Positions 1-11,024 of a stretch of 64,000 bases of DNA are shown piece by piece; position 1 is the stretch's first letter, and every line of letters begins with the position of its first letter. Position numbers and translations under genes: made by a program. The stretch is from Fragilariopsis cylindrus CCMP1102 (Eukaryota > Bacillariophyta > Bacillariophyceae > Bacillariales > Bacillariaceae): assembly GCA_900095095.1 (NCBI GenBank), contig FMBT01000358.1:62001-126000 (forward strand), read 5' to 3'. The notes under the pieces were generated by a model. That model was given only the letters and a program-made list of their open reading frames with translations, made no database searches and had not been told where the DNA came from.

Positions 1-334
1 TCCATCCGAGATCCAGCTACTGCGTGGACCCAATGGCTTTTCACTGCTTGTTGGCTTTGCTACCATCTTATTATCTCAACATATACTGTCCATCTTCAAT
101 AAATGGCCCATCTAAGGGGTCTAGGTGGGAAATTTTTTTCTACTGTGGAAGTAAGTAACGCTTGTTCTCCCTGAGGTTGCTAGAGATAAGGACGCCACAG
201 ATTGGCAATCCGTGCAAAGAAAGTAATCTGGCCTAGGGCAAAGTGTTTCTTCTTTGCGTTTCTGATGCCAAATCAAGCACTGCTGGAAGCCCTTCTTGAA
301 GTGGTGGTGCATATTGCGTAGTTGGGACCCATTG
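1..334. other. Intergenic, no gene recognised
   Basis: I see no convincing coding region here. A reading frame on the minus strand starts just inside the end of the next gene, but it has no recognisable composition or motif. The segment is the 3' flank of the minus-strand glycosyltransferase gene. Confidence 0.5.
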
Positions 335-2080
335 TTACCCCTCATTTGCTACTTTTCTCCCTATAGGCATTATTGTATTTATAAAATAATCAACGGAACG
401 GTGATCTATGTCTTCTAAGTTGACGGATCTTCTTATCAATCCCGGATTGATAAAAAGAACTGCTTCCGACATGGCACTTAGCCCATGCAGGAAGAACGTA
501 CATTTCGAAAGTGACAACACGTCTGTTAGAGCCTCAACATTAGTACGATGACGAGAAATACCAATATCGAAGGCGGCCGTTTCATTCTGAGTTAGACCTA
601 ATACCAATGGTTGCAGAACTATATGATCAGCGACATGCTTGGGCCATTTATTTAGAATCGTTTCTACCACCTTTGCCGAGTCTGTAGCGAGATAAATTGA
701 CCCTCCACCGTTATTAACAAATGCTTCGGCATAGACCAGGAACTTTTTAGGTTTTATAATGTCTCGTTCAAGGTATTTGTCTCCATGTCGTATATGCATG
801 CCAATGGAAAACTTAGGATTTGGTAAAGAACAACGAGCGCGACGTTCCATCATAGGATTGAACAGGATGTACCGACGGGTTGTTTCTGCGGCATGGCGTC
901 GTTGAGGTTCGAACCATTCATTCCAAGAAAGATCCTTTCGTATTATGTAAGGGGCTTCTCCGTAACGCCATGCTCGCGGCGCCCACGGTGCATTTGCATG
1001 GATACCGGGAACTATGTGGTCATCGTTGAATTTGACCAGTGGTTTATTTCGACACGATGTATCACCGGGAACGAAATCATTTGGCGGAAGGAAGTAATGT
1101 TCCCATACACCTGTACCATGGACGAAAAATTCCTGTAAATGGAGTTTTTTTTCTTTTAGGAAGGGCCTTCCTGGGAAAATATGGTTCTTACTATCTCTTT
1201 TGTCTCTCGCCCACCCAATGTCCATCCCAGTTTTCATTGTAAAAGTGCGATTATCATAACTGATACTTCTTGAATTATTGTGTACTAAATTATCCCAAAT
1301 GGGCTTAGTGTAGCCATCCTCGATATGGATCCATGGAAGGTAGTTATGTTGATCAGCCCAGTTCAGCATCCCGATTGTAAATAGGAAGAATACCGTTCCA
1401 CTGGCACCACCTTGATCAAAATGATGAATGTGTAGGACTCCATTATAACCCTCGCACGCATTGTTAGATGGATTTCGTAGCGTAGGAGGTGAAGTCTCGA
1501 CGTCTTTCATGAACCGGTCGCACTTAATTTTCTTATCATTCAAAGACAATACAACATTAGTACTGGAAGTATTCAGGCGGCTTTTCTGGTGGGCTTTCGG
1601 AAAATACTCCCAATCCGCAACTTCTGCGTTTGGATCTTTGAAGTACGTGTCGTTATCGTCACTCTCTTCTTCCGTTGATGCTGATGTTTCCTCTCCCTCT
1701 GATCTGTCATTTTCTGGTAATTCGTCACCATCATTGTCGTCATCTTTATCGATACTTTGACTTTCTTTATTCATAGTATCGCCATACCGAGACTTTGAAT
1801 ATCTTATTTGACGCTCCCCCTCTTCGTCCCTGTCATCGTCCTCATTACTTCTTGGTGGTCGCAATATTGCTGTGGTTTGTTCACGTTGATGATGTTCCGT
1901 AGAAGATCTTATATCGCCGTATGTTGACAATTGATATTGGGACTCATTCGGATCGCCCGCAGAAGATTCGAATCTGAGGAAGGACACAACTTGGGTCAAT
2001 ATCGATATCACTACTGCGGAAACGAAAATTGTAAATATTCTTCGTCGCTGTCGTTTCTTTTGTTGCTTGATACGTTTCAT
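335..2080 (-). CDS. Type II membrane glycosyltransferase, fucosyltransferase-like
   Basis: Single-exon gene for 581 residues with an ATG start. A basic N-terminal tail (residues 1–14) precedes one membrane helix (about 15–37), the layout of a Golgi type II enzyme. An acidic Glu/Asp/Ser-rich stem follows (about 75–160), then the catalytic part from about residue 210. The motif GMHIRHGDK lies near residue 425 and YLATDS near 458. A late segment, TNVEALTDVLSLSKC followed by FLHGLSAMSEA, resembles the donor-binding region of GT23/O-fucosyltransferase-type enzymes, where a basic residue pair in the HIR-x-GDK loop contacts GDP-fucose. I infer a protein glycan glycosyltransferase; donor and acceptor cannot be read from the sequence. 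Several N-x-S/T sites are present. No disruption is seen. Confidence 0.7.
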   Translation of the reverse strand: MKRIKQQKKRQRRRIFTIFVSAVVISILTQVVSFLRFESSAGDPNESQYQLSTYGDIRSSTEHHQREQTTAILRPPRSNEDDDRDEEGERQIRYSKSRYGDTMNKESQSIDKDDDNDGDELPENDRSEGEETSASTEEESDDNDTYFKDPNAEVADWEYFPKAHQKSRLNTSSTNVVLSLNDKKIKCDRFMKDVETSPPTLRNPSNNACEGYNGVLHIHHFDQGGASGTVFFLFTIGMLNWADQHNYLPWIHIEDGYTKPIWDNLVHNNSRSISYDNRTFTMKTGMDIGWARDKRDSKNHIFPGRPFLKEKKLHLQEFFVHGTGVWEHYFLPPNDFVPGDTSCRNKPLVKFNDDHIVPGIHANAPWAPRAWRYGEAPYIIRKDLSWNEWFEPQRRHAAETTRRYILFNPMMERRARCSLPNPKFSIGMHIRHGDKYLERDIIKPKKFLVYAEAFVNNGGGSIYLATDSAKVVETILNKWPKHVADHIVLQPLVLGLTQNETAAFDIGISRHRTNVEALTDVLSLSKCTFFLHGLSAMSEAVLFINPGLIRRSVNLEDIDHRSVDYFINTIMPIGRKVANEG

Positions 2081-2575
2081 TGTTCCTTACCGGTACTAGT
2101 ATGTTTAATGTTGAGGTTTAATGTTGTCATGTGATTGTCATACATAGTACCGGTAGTCAAAGTGTACATGACATGCGTATAATAAACAATTAATTTAAAA
2201 AGAGAAAGTACAATTTTAATTAATTGCGCAAAATAATAAAGCTCGCGCACGCACGTGTCACACTTCTATAAATGTTTGTTTTGAGTGTATTTAAAGAACT
2301 GGTTCTCTTGTTTTTTTTAACGTACTGTACAGCAGCGAGTAGTACTGTAGATATGATAGAAGAGTTCTTGATTTATATTTGGTACTCTTGTTGTTTTGAC
2401 ACTCTACTACTGATCCAGAAGGACTATACAGTAATGCGGGCTCTTCGCTGTATTACGAAGTAGTTTTTATCTATACAGGAAGTAAATTTAGGCGGCGATA
2501 CGTAGAGAAACCAAAAGACCAAGATTTGTAATTTATCTATTATTGTTATGGTATTTTCACCTCTGTAGTGAAATA
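2081..2575. other. Intergenic between two minus-strand genes
   Basis: Holds the upstream region of the glycosyltransferase gene and the 3' flank of the RCC-reductase-like gene. It contains a GT/CA-rich stretch with CACGTG (about 2250–2265) and the heptamers GTACTGTAC and GTACTGTAG (about 2323–2350). No gene is supported. Confidence 0.4.
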
Positions 2576-3804
2576 TCAAGATCCACCACCAACATATCCT
2601 TCATCTAATGGACCTGATTCACCAACTGCAAGTTTTTGACCATCTTCCGAACCATATATATTAGAATATTCTCCTAACAATGCACCATAAGCATTCTGCT
2701 TGAATTTAGTATCGTATACATATTGAGTATTAACCGGTGCACCAGGACGATGTTCATGTTGATTGTCTTTCGTCCACGAAAGCCATAAGTTGGCAGCGTT
2801 TTCTCTGGCAGCTACGACAGCTGCTACATTAGCATCAGTATTGGGCATAGTAACACTTGTAAATAATGGCCCACGAGTTAGTAAGTCTAATTCACTTTGA
2901 TTAGGATCGTACGGAGTGGCACCATCAAACGAAGCTAATGTTGAGGATAAAAATTCTTGCATTTTATCGTTACCAAATTTCGATTCAAATTCCTTTCGTG
3001 CACCAGAATATTCAAAACTTTTTCGTCCAAGCTCATCAGGTCCAGGATACGTGCCATCTGGACGTTTCATTTCATATGCACCATAACATCGTGGACGGAA
3101 ATCTAATTTGAACTGTAACTGATTATCACCAGACACAACACATTGAGATACCAAATGTGGGACATCAGTCATTGGCCCATTGAAAAAGTCAAGGACGACA
3201 TTTTTGATTCCACACACAAACCTGCCATCCATGCTATATTAGCTGGACCGGGAGCATCCCTCGCGTCTACTGTAGTGAAACATCCACCATCCACTGTTAC
3301 ACCATCTGCAGCAGTCCAAGTAAAGTCTGGTTTGAGTGCAAGATCAGGAATCGCAGAAGCAATATTATTTATGGTCGCTGCCTGAGATGCTTCCAATGTT
3401 GCAACAGCATCTTCTCCTCCTCCTACAGCAGCAGTGGCAGCGATAGGTGCAACAGGAGCTACTATGGGTTGTTGCTGTTGCATCACGGGGACTGCGGGTG
3501 CAACTATAGGAGGAGCATCAGGAGCAGCAGCATCGGCGGTACCACCACCACCATCTCTCATCTTCAAGTATTCTTCGAAACTAGGGGCAGCGCTGATACT
3601 CTTGCGAGGGTCTTCATTGTCTTGGGCATCAGGGTCACGTGTATCGGCCATACCACCGGCACCAATTACAGGCCCATTATTATTGAACAAGGCCGTGGAT
3701 GTGGATCCCTTTTTTGTGGTGATAGTTGGATTGAAATTATTTTGCCTAGTTGTCACTACGAAAGCCGTAGCAACGTTCAGAACGCAAGCCAATCGGAAAA
3801 GCAT
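2576..3804 (-). CDS. Red chlorophyll catabolite reductase-like protein, plastid-targeted (one frameshift)
   Basis: Two overlapping frames form one gene of about 409 residues if one base is added to the T5 run (A5 on the plus strand, 3183–3187). Both frames translate the junction, and joining them gives a continuous LTF–FNGPMTDVPHLVSQC segment. I prefer the ATG at 3804 because it begins MLFRLACVLNVATAFVV, a signal peptide ending in an ASAFAP-like plastid motif. An upstream ATG at 3861 also exists. Residues about 60–145 are a Pro/Ala-rich linker. The C-terminal two thirds matches the general pattern of RCC reductases: a TDVPH segment, an alternating strand with LDFRPR, then a late helix ending NLWLSW. 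That family reduces the linear tetrapyrrole of chlorophyll breakdown. The family call is from memory of patterns and is moderate. Ferredoxin-dependent bilin reductase is the alternative. Confidence 0.55.
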
Positions 3805-5235
3805 GGGATTAATGAATAAGTTATTGATAGTGTTGCTATGACAAGATTGAGGAATTCGCAACAGAGTCTATCGATATTTCTTGTGTTTCAGTTGTTGTTG
3901 TTGTTGTTGTGTGTTGTCTTGTGTCGTCGTTCTTGTTGGTCTATTGTTTGCGATCTTCTTCGTATTACAAGTGCTAGTACGTCACTTAAAGCCGAAAATT
4001 CTCGAGTCGTGCTCATTATTTTTTGAATTCTTGTTAATTGTTGATTTTTTATTATCTATTACCCCGCTAATACCTCTACATTACAATTGATTTGATGAAT
4101 GATTTCGAATCGGCATTCAACGACGCTAATACAATAACTACTACTGCCGCCACCGCCACCCGCTGCTGCTGCTGCGCCTTTGAATAAGGCCATCAGCATC
4201 TATCTCATCAGCAACCCTTGTCTTTCTGGGAGGACTTGATTGGATCGCCTATTATTGAAGGGTATGTATATCAAGTTTATCCGCATGATCTCACGGATCA
4301 TACATTAGTGCTGCTGTACCAACAATGAGTCACAATTGTAGCTCGGTCTATAGAAAAGGGCGAAGCTCGCGATCGGAAAAAAAAAACATTCGCCGTTGTC
4401 ATCTTTATTATTAAGATACAATAATTTTGATACCGATCCTCAAACATTGAAATAGGAAAGATAGTCCACTACGACCCGATGATGACGGGAAACTCAAGCA
4501 CTACTACATCTCGTTTCATCGTGTGTACGGGCAATGAAAAACTTGTCAATACTATAATGCAAATTATGAGAGAATTTTAAGGATTAGATCCGACAGGAAA
4601 TAGAATTTGGAATTATTCCTACTATTACTGCTACTAATGACGACGACGATGACGATGTCGATGACAATTACAGCGATGCCGCCGATGTGCTGGTTTTGGA
4701 TCAAGAAGGTAACTAACATCACCTTACTATAATTTATACTACGAATTACAACAGCCAGATTGAAGCGCAAAGTTATTGTAATGGCATCATGCATTGATAA
4801 CGATAAAATTGAACTGATGTTCTAGAATGAAAAACCAATGGAATATATTATTAGAATTATCAGCGTAACAAATTGAAGAAAAATAATAAGGAAAACTCAA
4901 TATTATTAGTAGTAGATAGGTAGATAGATAGGTAGGTAGGTAGGTATTAATACTGACGAAATGTAGTAGCCAGAGTAACGCCAAGACGATGACCTAAATG
5001 TGGTATTTAGTATAATTGTACTAGCAACGTCATACTTTACATCAAAGAGGGAAGAGATCTTCAATGTTCCAACTGAGGAACGATCCATCTCTATGTATAA
5101 TTATATATCACTCTTGTAACGCAGAACATACAAACAAAATACGGTTCATCTTTTCTTATACTACAAATAGAATATAAGATTTATCATAGTTGTATCCGTG
5201 ACTATTATTACTATTATTTATTATTTTTGTTTATT
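3805..5235. other. Intergenic with microsatellites
   Basis: About 1.4 kb without a supported gene. It holds a TTG run (3892–3910), a Cys/Ala-codon-like GCC/GCT run (about 4145–4175) and a TAGG/TAGA tetranucleotide repeat (about 4913–4946). Open frames here are low-complexity translations of repeats. Confidence 0.5.
4913..4946. repeat. TAGA/TAGG microsatellite
   Basis: Tetranucleotide run alternating TAGA and TAGG units, about eight units, in non-coding DNA between the RCC-reductase-like gene and the XPA-domain gene. Confidence 0.85.
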
Positions 5236-5781
5236 TTATTTAAATATATCTTTTGCGTCATTCATATCCTTTTCTAATTTACGTTGTCTTCGTTTATTTC
5301 TTTCTTTTATTAATCCATTTAATCCACCGTATCTTTTGTGAGCGTAGTACCGAACTTCATCGCGTTTATATAATTTCATTGGTTTAAATTTAGAATTGTG
5401 TGGATTTACTTTTTCTTCGTAGGTACAAACTGCTATTGATCCTTCCGGTAGGCAATACACATTCGTTGCCTCCTTCTTTGTTACATATTGTGATGCACCT
5501 ACTTCAAAATCTTCTAATGGTAATGATGGATCATTCTGGGAATCCGCAATTATTTTCTGTTTCTTTTCTGATTTTTCTACTTCTTTTTGATGATGGATAA
5601 CATTGTCGTTGTTGTTTGTTGTCGGCGATGATGATCGTCGTTTGTTGTTGTTATTATAGTGAGTATGTCTTTCTTCCTTTTTATTTTCATTTTGCTGTTT
5701 TTGTTTTCTTTCTTTTTGAATCTGCAATGCTCTTTCTTTGTTTCTACGGATTCGTTCTCTCTGTTCTTCAGTCAGTACCAT
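5236..5781 (-). CDS. Short protein with XPA C-terminal DNA-binding domain
   Basis: Single-exon gene, 181 residues, ATG start. The N-terminus (EEQRERIRRNKERALQIQ) resembles the basic helix that opens XPA, the damage-verification scaffold of nucleotide excision repair. Residues about 25–85 are low-complexity and Asn/Lys/Gln-rich. Residues about 95–180 match the XPA C-terminal domain pattern: YVTKKEATNVYCLPEG, then VNPHNSKFKPMKLY, then a long basic helix (RRQRKLEKDM). In XPA this domain follows a C4 zinc finger. Here no CxxC pair exists, so the zinc finger is absent. It may be a minimal XPA or a paralogue that binds DNA through the basic domain only. I expect a nuclear location. Confidence 0.75.
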   Translation of the reverse strand: MVLTEEQRERIRRNKERALQIQKERKQKQQNENKKEERHTHYNNNNKRRSSSPTTNNNDNVIHHQKEVEKSEKKQKIIADSQNDPSLPLEDFEVGASQYVTKKEATNVYCLPEGSIAVCTYEEKVNPHNSKFKPMKLYKRDEVRYYAHKRYGGLNGLIKERNKRRQRKLEKDMNDAKDIFK

Positions 5782-7357
5782 TGTGTTTTATCTTTTTATT
5801 ATTATGTATTGTCTCGTTATTTTAGTTTTTGTGTGAATATTTTCTTTTTTTGATCCCATTCTCTTTTTTATAGTTGAATACTGCGATATAAATGCAATTC
5901 AATTCTATCTGCTGTGGGCCTCTATTGTGTGTGCTCTTTATTTGCTGCTTCACTGGGACTCACGACTGTTCATAAACAAATAGGAACCGTGTAATACACT
6001 GTAATAAATACCAAGTTTACCGAAAAACCAAAGTTTCTGTTTCAATGCTTCTGAAGAATTTCCTGGACCACCCACACCACCTACACCGTCAGGACGCAAA
6101 ACAAACATTTGATGATTTGATTATTATATTGAATTATGAAAAATATGTCGTAAGGTGTGAAAGTAATTAAAACAACAACTTGACTAGCTAGTTTACTGTT
6201 TCGGCTTAATAAGACAGCCAAGAGCACAAACGAACAAGCAGCTCGATGGGCAAGGAAGGCTGTTGAAATTAAATTTTGGAGCTAATTTAGTGTTTTTAAA
6301 ACTAATGGTACACGATAGTCGTAATAAATAATATTATTTTATTAATACTGTATTTAGAAACACGTATATATATTGCAAAAGCCTGTTTCTAAACAATCTG
6401 TTCATGTGATAAAAAATATTACTTATACATTGGAAGGCGCAAACATATGCATTAACAACTTTGTTTAAGAAACCGAAAAATTGATCGTGATAATATTATT
6501 TTTTAAGCTTTCGACATTATGTCAAAGTCATTGTATTCCCTTCTAGTGAGAGAATATAGTATTCGTTATGACCTAAGTAAAAAAATTAGTATCGTAAAAA
6601 CTTGAATCCGGTATTTGTACTCGTAGTTTTTCTTTTATTTAACGTCACGTGACAATGTATTTTTTAATTTTTTTTACCGATTGACATTCTTTTTATTTTA
6701 CGTACTATAACCGTTAAATACATGCAATCTTAGTCATCATTACAACTTGGTTCAAATCTTCGTTCAATCTTCGTTCATCTTCGTTCAATCTTCGTTTGTA
6801 TCACTGGTACAACTTACGCAGTAATTTTTAATAATTACACAACACAAAGACCTCTAAATTGTCCTGTTTCTGTTTCCCGTTACGTGAACTTGTTCAATCA
6901 TCCTCGAGCGAATGATACGTGGTTAAGAAGCTGACAACAACACCAAATAATTCTTCCGATAATAACAACAACAACAATAACTTACCATCCGTACTGTTAT
7001 TACAAGCAAGCACAACATTGTTGTAAATCTTCGGTAAGGAATGCACCCGAATCGTATTAGTTCTTTCGAATAAATAGTACCGGAAGCACTTTTAAATAAA
7101 CCAGAAGGAATACAATACTTACTCACCTAGCGTACAACTCTCCTATCAAACTTTAATATATTTATATTACACAGTACCAATCACGTTTCAAAGTGTTAAG
7201 TTTACCTTTACAATTGTTGTACCGTCTCGACCGGTACCTTGTGAAATAAGAAAACCCGCCTACCGTGTATTAAACAACGAACGTCACAAAGGGACATTAT
7301 TTTTTACATTTTCGTCCATCGATTCATTATCATCTTTATCATCATTTACCATTCATC
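5782..7357. other. Divergent intergenic region
   Basis: About 1.6 kb between the XPA-domain gene (minus) and the receptor gene (plus), so it should hold both promoters. It contains a repeat of the unit ATCTTCGTTCA (about 6756–6796). An open frame at 6923–7126 (minus) has no recognisable content. No gene supported. Confidence 0.45.
6756..6796. repeat. Four-copy ATCTTCGTTCA tandem repeat
   Basis: Four head-to-tail copies of a 10–11 bp unit (ATCTTCGTTCA or ATCTTCGTTC), about 560 bp upstream of the receptor gene. The spacing of TTC triplets superficially resembles a heat shock element (nTTCn repeats), but phasing is not exact. Confidence 0.7.
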
Positions 7358-10300
7358 ATGAAAATCATGAATAATCTACTACATGCACTTCTTTGCTGCA
7401 GACCGTCCTCGTACTACTGTCTCCATACAACACTATTGTTGTGTCAGGACTTCGCGAAGAGGCACCTATTAAACATTTTGCTGAGTGCACATCACGAACA
7501 TTACGTACGGACGACGGTGGTTCTACATACTATTCTGAGGTTAGCGTCAACATGGACGTGAATAGTACTGATTTCGATGAACGTGGATTAGACGATGGTG
7601 ACGGTATATCGGATGACTTACCTCCGTATTGTCCATTGGGGTATTACTGCGATCTTGTGGAAATAACTAATCATACTGGGGATGATTATATCCAAGGTAT
7701 TTGTAGAGATTGTGCCGGTGGTTCGGAACGTTGTTTAGATGGTCGTTTCATGTTATCTAATACAACCACAGCTTCCAATTTTGCGGATGTATTAGAAATG
7801 GCCTCGGTAGGAGAATGTCAAGAACGATGTGGAATAGAGACCAATCTTTGTTCGTCAGTAGAAGATTGTCCTAATGGTTTGTTCTGTAATTTTGAATCTG
7901 ACGGAGAAGGGCACTGTCATGGTTGTCCTGTTCATTCTTTTTATTGCCAAGATATAATGTATGGTGATAAGAATTTGACAAGTAAAGGGCTTGATACTTG
8001 TGTATCGAGTTGTGATCTTCAATGTAGAGTCGGGGCTAGTTTGACAACAACCGACACTACTACCAGCATCTCTACTGAAGTGGTTGATGTCAATGGAATC
8101 TATAATACGATTCAGGTATCAAGAACTGGTCCAATTGTAGATTGTGGATTAGGACAAGAAATTTGCGAAGGAGCGAAGGGGGCAGTTTGCCTTATTGAAC
8201 GAGGCTTATCCCCGTTTATTAACAAAACTAGAAACTGCGCAGACGGAGGAGGTGTTGCTGCAGTTATTTATAACGTTGCAGGGAACTGTGAAAATATTGA
8301 TGGTTCATTTTTTACATCTGAGTCTCTCATTCCAGCTATTACATTGACACACATTGATGGAAAATCTTTATTGGAAGAAGCAAGGGCAATTGCTATAGAA
8401 TCACCTGACTCTCCCATGTATGCAACAGTTGATGTTGGTGGTTATGATGTGTTACCAGGCCGTTGCGTCTTCGGTTGCATGGAAGGGCTTGAATGTTCAG
8501 GTGCAAATCAGACTTGCGACTGGGAAAATGGCAGTTTCGGAGATTGCGAGGAGGTAGAATCAAGACAATTTTGTAATGGTGAGGCATCGTTCCTCGCTGA
8601 ATACCTACCATGTCTAGGTGAAAATGAATATTGCGATTTTAGCTTAGGTGATTTGGGGTTCTGTAATACGTGTGTTGACGATCCCATTCAATGTTTTTAT
8701 TCTGGATTGGATGGATTAGGAGTAAAGGAATGTGCAGCTCGATGCACCAATGGCAAGTCAGACGAAGTTGAACTTGAAAGTTCAAATTGTAAAGTCTGTC
8801 CCGTATTAAACTTCACTCTTGATGACGTCAATGAAGGTTTTACGTCAACGTTGGAAGAAGTTGAAAATCCGTGTAGTTTTTGCGCTGAAAAGAATGCTAC
8901 AGAACAAACTACCTGTTCGCCTAGGAACCGATGGGATATGGAATACCCCGATCGGACTATACGTTTGTTTGGTAGTGGTGTTGAATGCTGGGCCGTTGCC
9001 GAGTTTTATCGTAGTTTGAATTTAGATGCAGATAGTGCCTACTGTGAATCTGCCCGAACGTTCAACTACGTATGTGGATGTAGTGATAGTGTCGGGTATG
9101 CGGGGGCGAATACTACGTCAAAACAGATTGCGTTAGTTTGGTTGCCACGAATTGGTGCTATATTATCTATATTGGTAAGGGAAATACAACCGGTATCTCT
9201 ACAGATCATCTTTGTTATCTTTGTCATGTTTAAATTTGACAATTCTTTCGCCCCTTTATCCCCCCGTCGATTTTTATCTAATAACTTTACCTCGCCCCAA
9301 ATCAAATTTAATTGCATATTCCGTTGTTGCCGTATTCAATGAATCTATTTATAATCCAAACTGCTGCTCAAAAAATTAAAGGGATCGATTGGCATGATCA
9401 TCGGTGTAATGCGAGATAAGGAGAAGAAGAAGAAGGTTATAGGCGAACTAATTATTACATTGAGTTGCTTCGATATCATCGGTTCATTAGGGTATGCGTT
9501 CACATCATTACCAATCCCGGAACAAGATTATATTTATGGTGCAAAGGGAAATCCTGCAAGCTGCACAGCGCAAGGTTTTTTCATTCAGCTTGGCACAATA
9601 TCGTTGTATATTAACGTGTCCATAGCTTTTTACTACATGTTGATCATCCAGTTCTCGTGGCGAGAACATAAATTGAGGAAAAGCCCGGTATATTATTTGC
9701 TTTATGTGGTACCCATCACTGTTGGCGCAATATTCGCCTTTGCTGCGATTCCGTTTTACGAAAATGCTATCTTGTGGTGTAATAATTCGCAGAAATACTG
9801 GTCCGAAATTCCCGTCGCGATTGCCATTGCAATTGCAACGTATCTAATGTTGAGTTTGTGTTGGTTTGTGTACAAGTCAGAGAAGGCTTCAGCTCGTTAT
9901 AGCGCTCGTTCCAGTACGAATGATCGTGCCTCTTTATCAAAGCAGTTTTTCTATCAATCCATGGTCTATCTCGGTGCCTTTTATTTAACGTGGCCAGCCT
10001 ATCTTGCACTACAGGTCATGTTAGCGAGGGGAAATGCTTTTTCTAATTACGGATTTTATTTGTTTGCGGGAACTGCCGTTACGCTTCAGGGTTTTTGGAA
10101 CTTTTTATTCCACTCGGGCTTGCAACTCAGGATGGTAAAAAAGAGAGTATCATCTGCTCTTTCAAGAGCAATTCCAAGTGTTATGCGTAACACACCAAGA
10201 AGCCAGAATTTTAGTCAAGAATCTACGGGAGGCTCTAGTTCACCTCGACGAGCATCAACGCGCCAATCACGTCAATCACGCCAATCACGCCAATCAAGTA

Positions 10301-10392
10301 ACGATCGAAGAAGCTCGTCGAAAGAAATGAGTGTCGCTACAAATGAACCGAGTACTGCTTTATCGATTGGAGCAGAAAAAGAAGAGGAGTAG
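7358..10392 (+). CDS. Seven-helix receptor with Cys-rich/PA-domain ectodomain (one frameshift, one intron)
   Basis: Two exons, about 942 residues. The ATG at 7358 begins a signal peptide (MKIMNNLLHALL) that continues in the next frame (LLQTVLVLLSPY) if one T is added to TTT at 7392–7394. The long frame itself has no ATG near its beginning. The ectodomain (about 30–590) is Cys-rich with CPLGYYC-type modules and contains a PA-like domain (about 255–370). An intron at 9175–9381 (GTAAGG…AAAG) joins GAILSIL to GSIGMIIGVM and completes helix 1. Six more hydrophobic helices follow, with CTAQGFFIQLG before helix 3 and a Cys in loop 2, resembling the diatom GPCR family 2/cAMP-receptor-like group. The tail is Ser/Arg-rich with RQS repeats. 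Probably a plasma-membrane receptor with unknown ligand. Confidence 0.75.
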
Positions 10393-11024
10393 CAATGCTT
10401 CTTTACGCAATTCAACCATACGATTGATATTTAACTGTCATCTCTAAGTGATTGATAGGTCCTTAATGAGTTTATATATATATATATATGATACCAGTGC
10501 ACTCGCTTGCGGTAGTTATGAATTGTATGTTTCATATAAGTAAATATCTGACCAGCTTGAAATATTGTAACTACGAATTTAATCTTTAAAACCATATTAC
10601 AATTTAGGCCGTACAATTGTACTCGAATAGTGTGTAAAGGACAGTATCTGCTACATTTCAAAAGAAAAAGAATTAAGCATTCTGATAACTATTTGTACTG
10701 TTAATACTTGCATTTGAATTATTAGTTATACAGTACTGTCATAAGTGGACTTGCTCCATCGGCATCATTCCCACCATTAATAGCATTCTGGATCATACAG
10801 ACAGGAATCTGCCACAGCAACTTCAATCTTGCTATGTCGACGACATATTATGGTTGGCATGGGATTCCAATAAATTTCATGTACGAAACAGTCCTCTAAT
10901 AATTATTGTAGACTGTACGCGCATTTTTCTTCGTCGTATCGAGAGCTAGCACGCTTAACTGCGGAATAGAATTGCTTCATACCGTAAAATGAGTACCGTA
11001 CGTGAATCATTGCAAACACGAATA
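10393..11024. other. Convergent intergenic region
   Basis: Lies between the 3' ends of the receptor gene (plus) and the heat shock factor gene (minus). It contains a short TA run (about 10474–10489) and TACTGTT/TACAGTACTGTC motifs (about 10695–10740). No gene supported. Confidence 0.45.
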
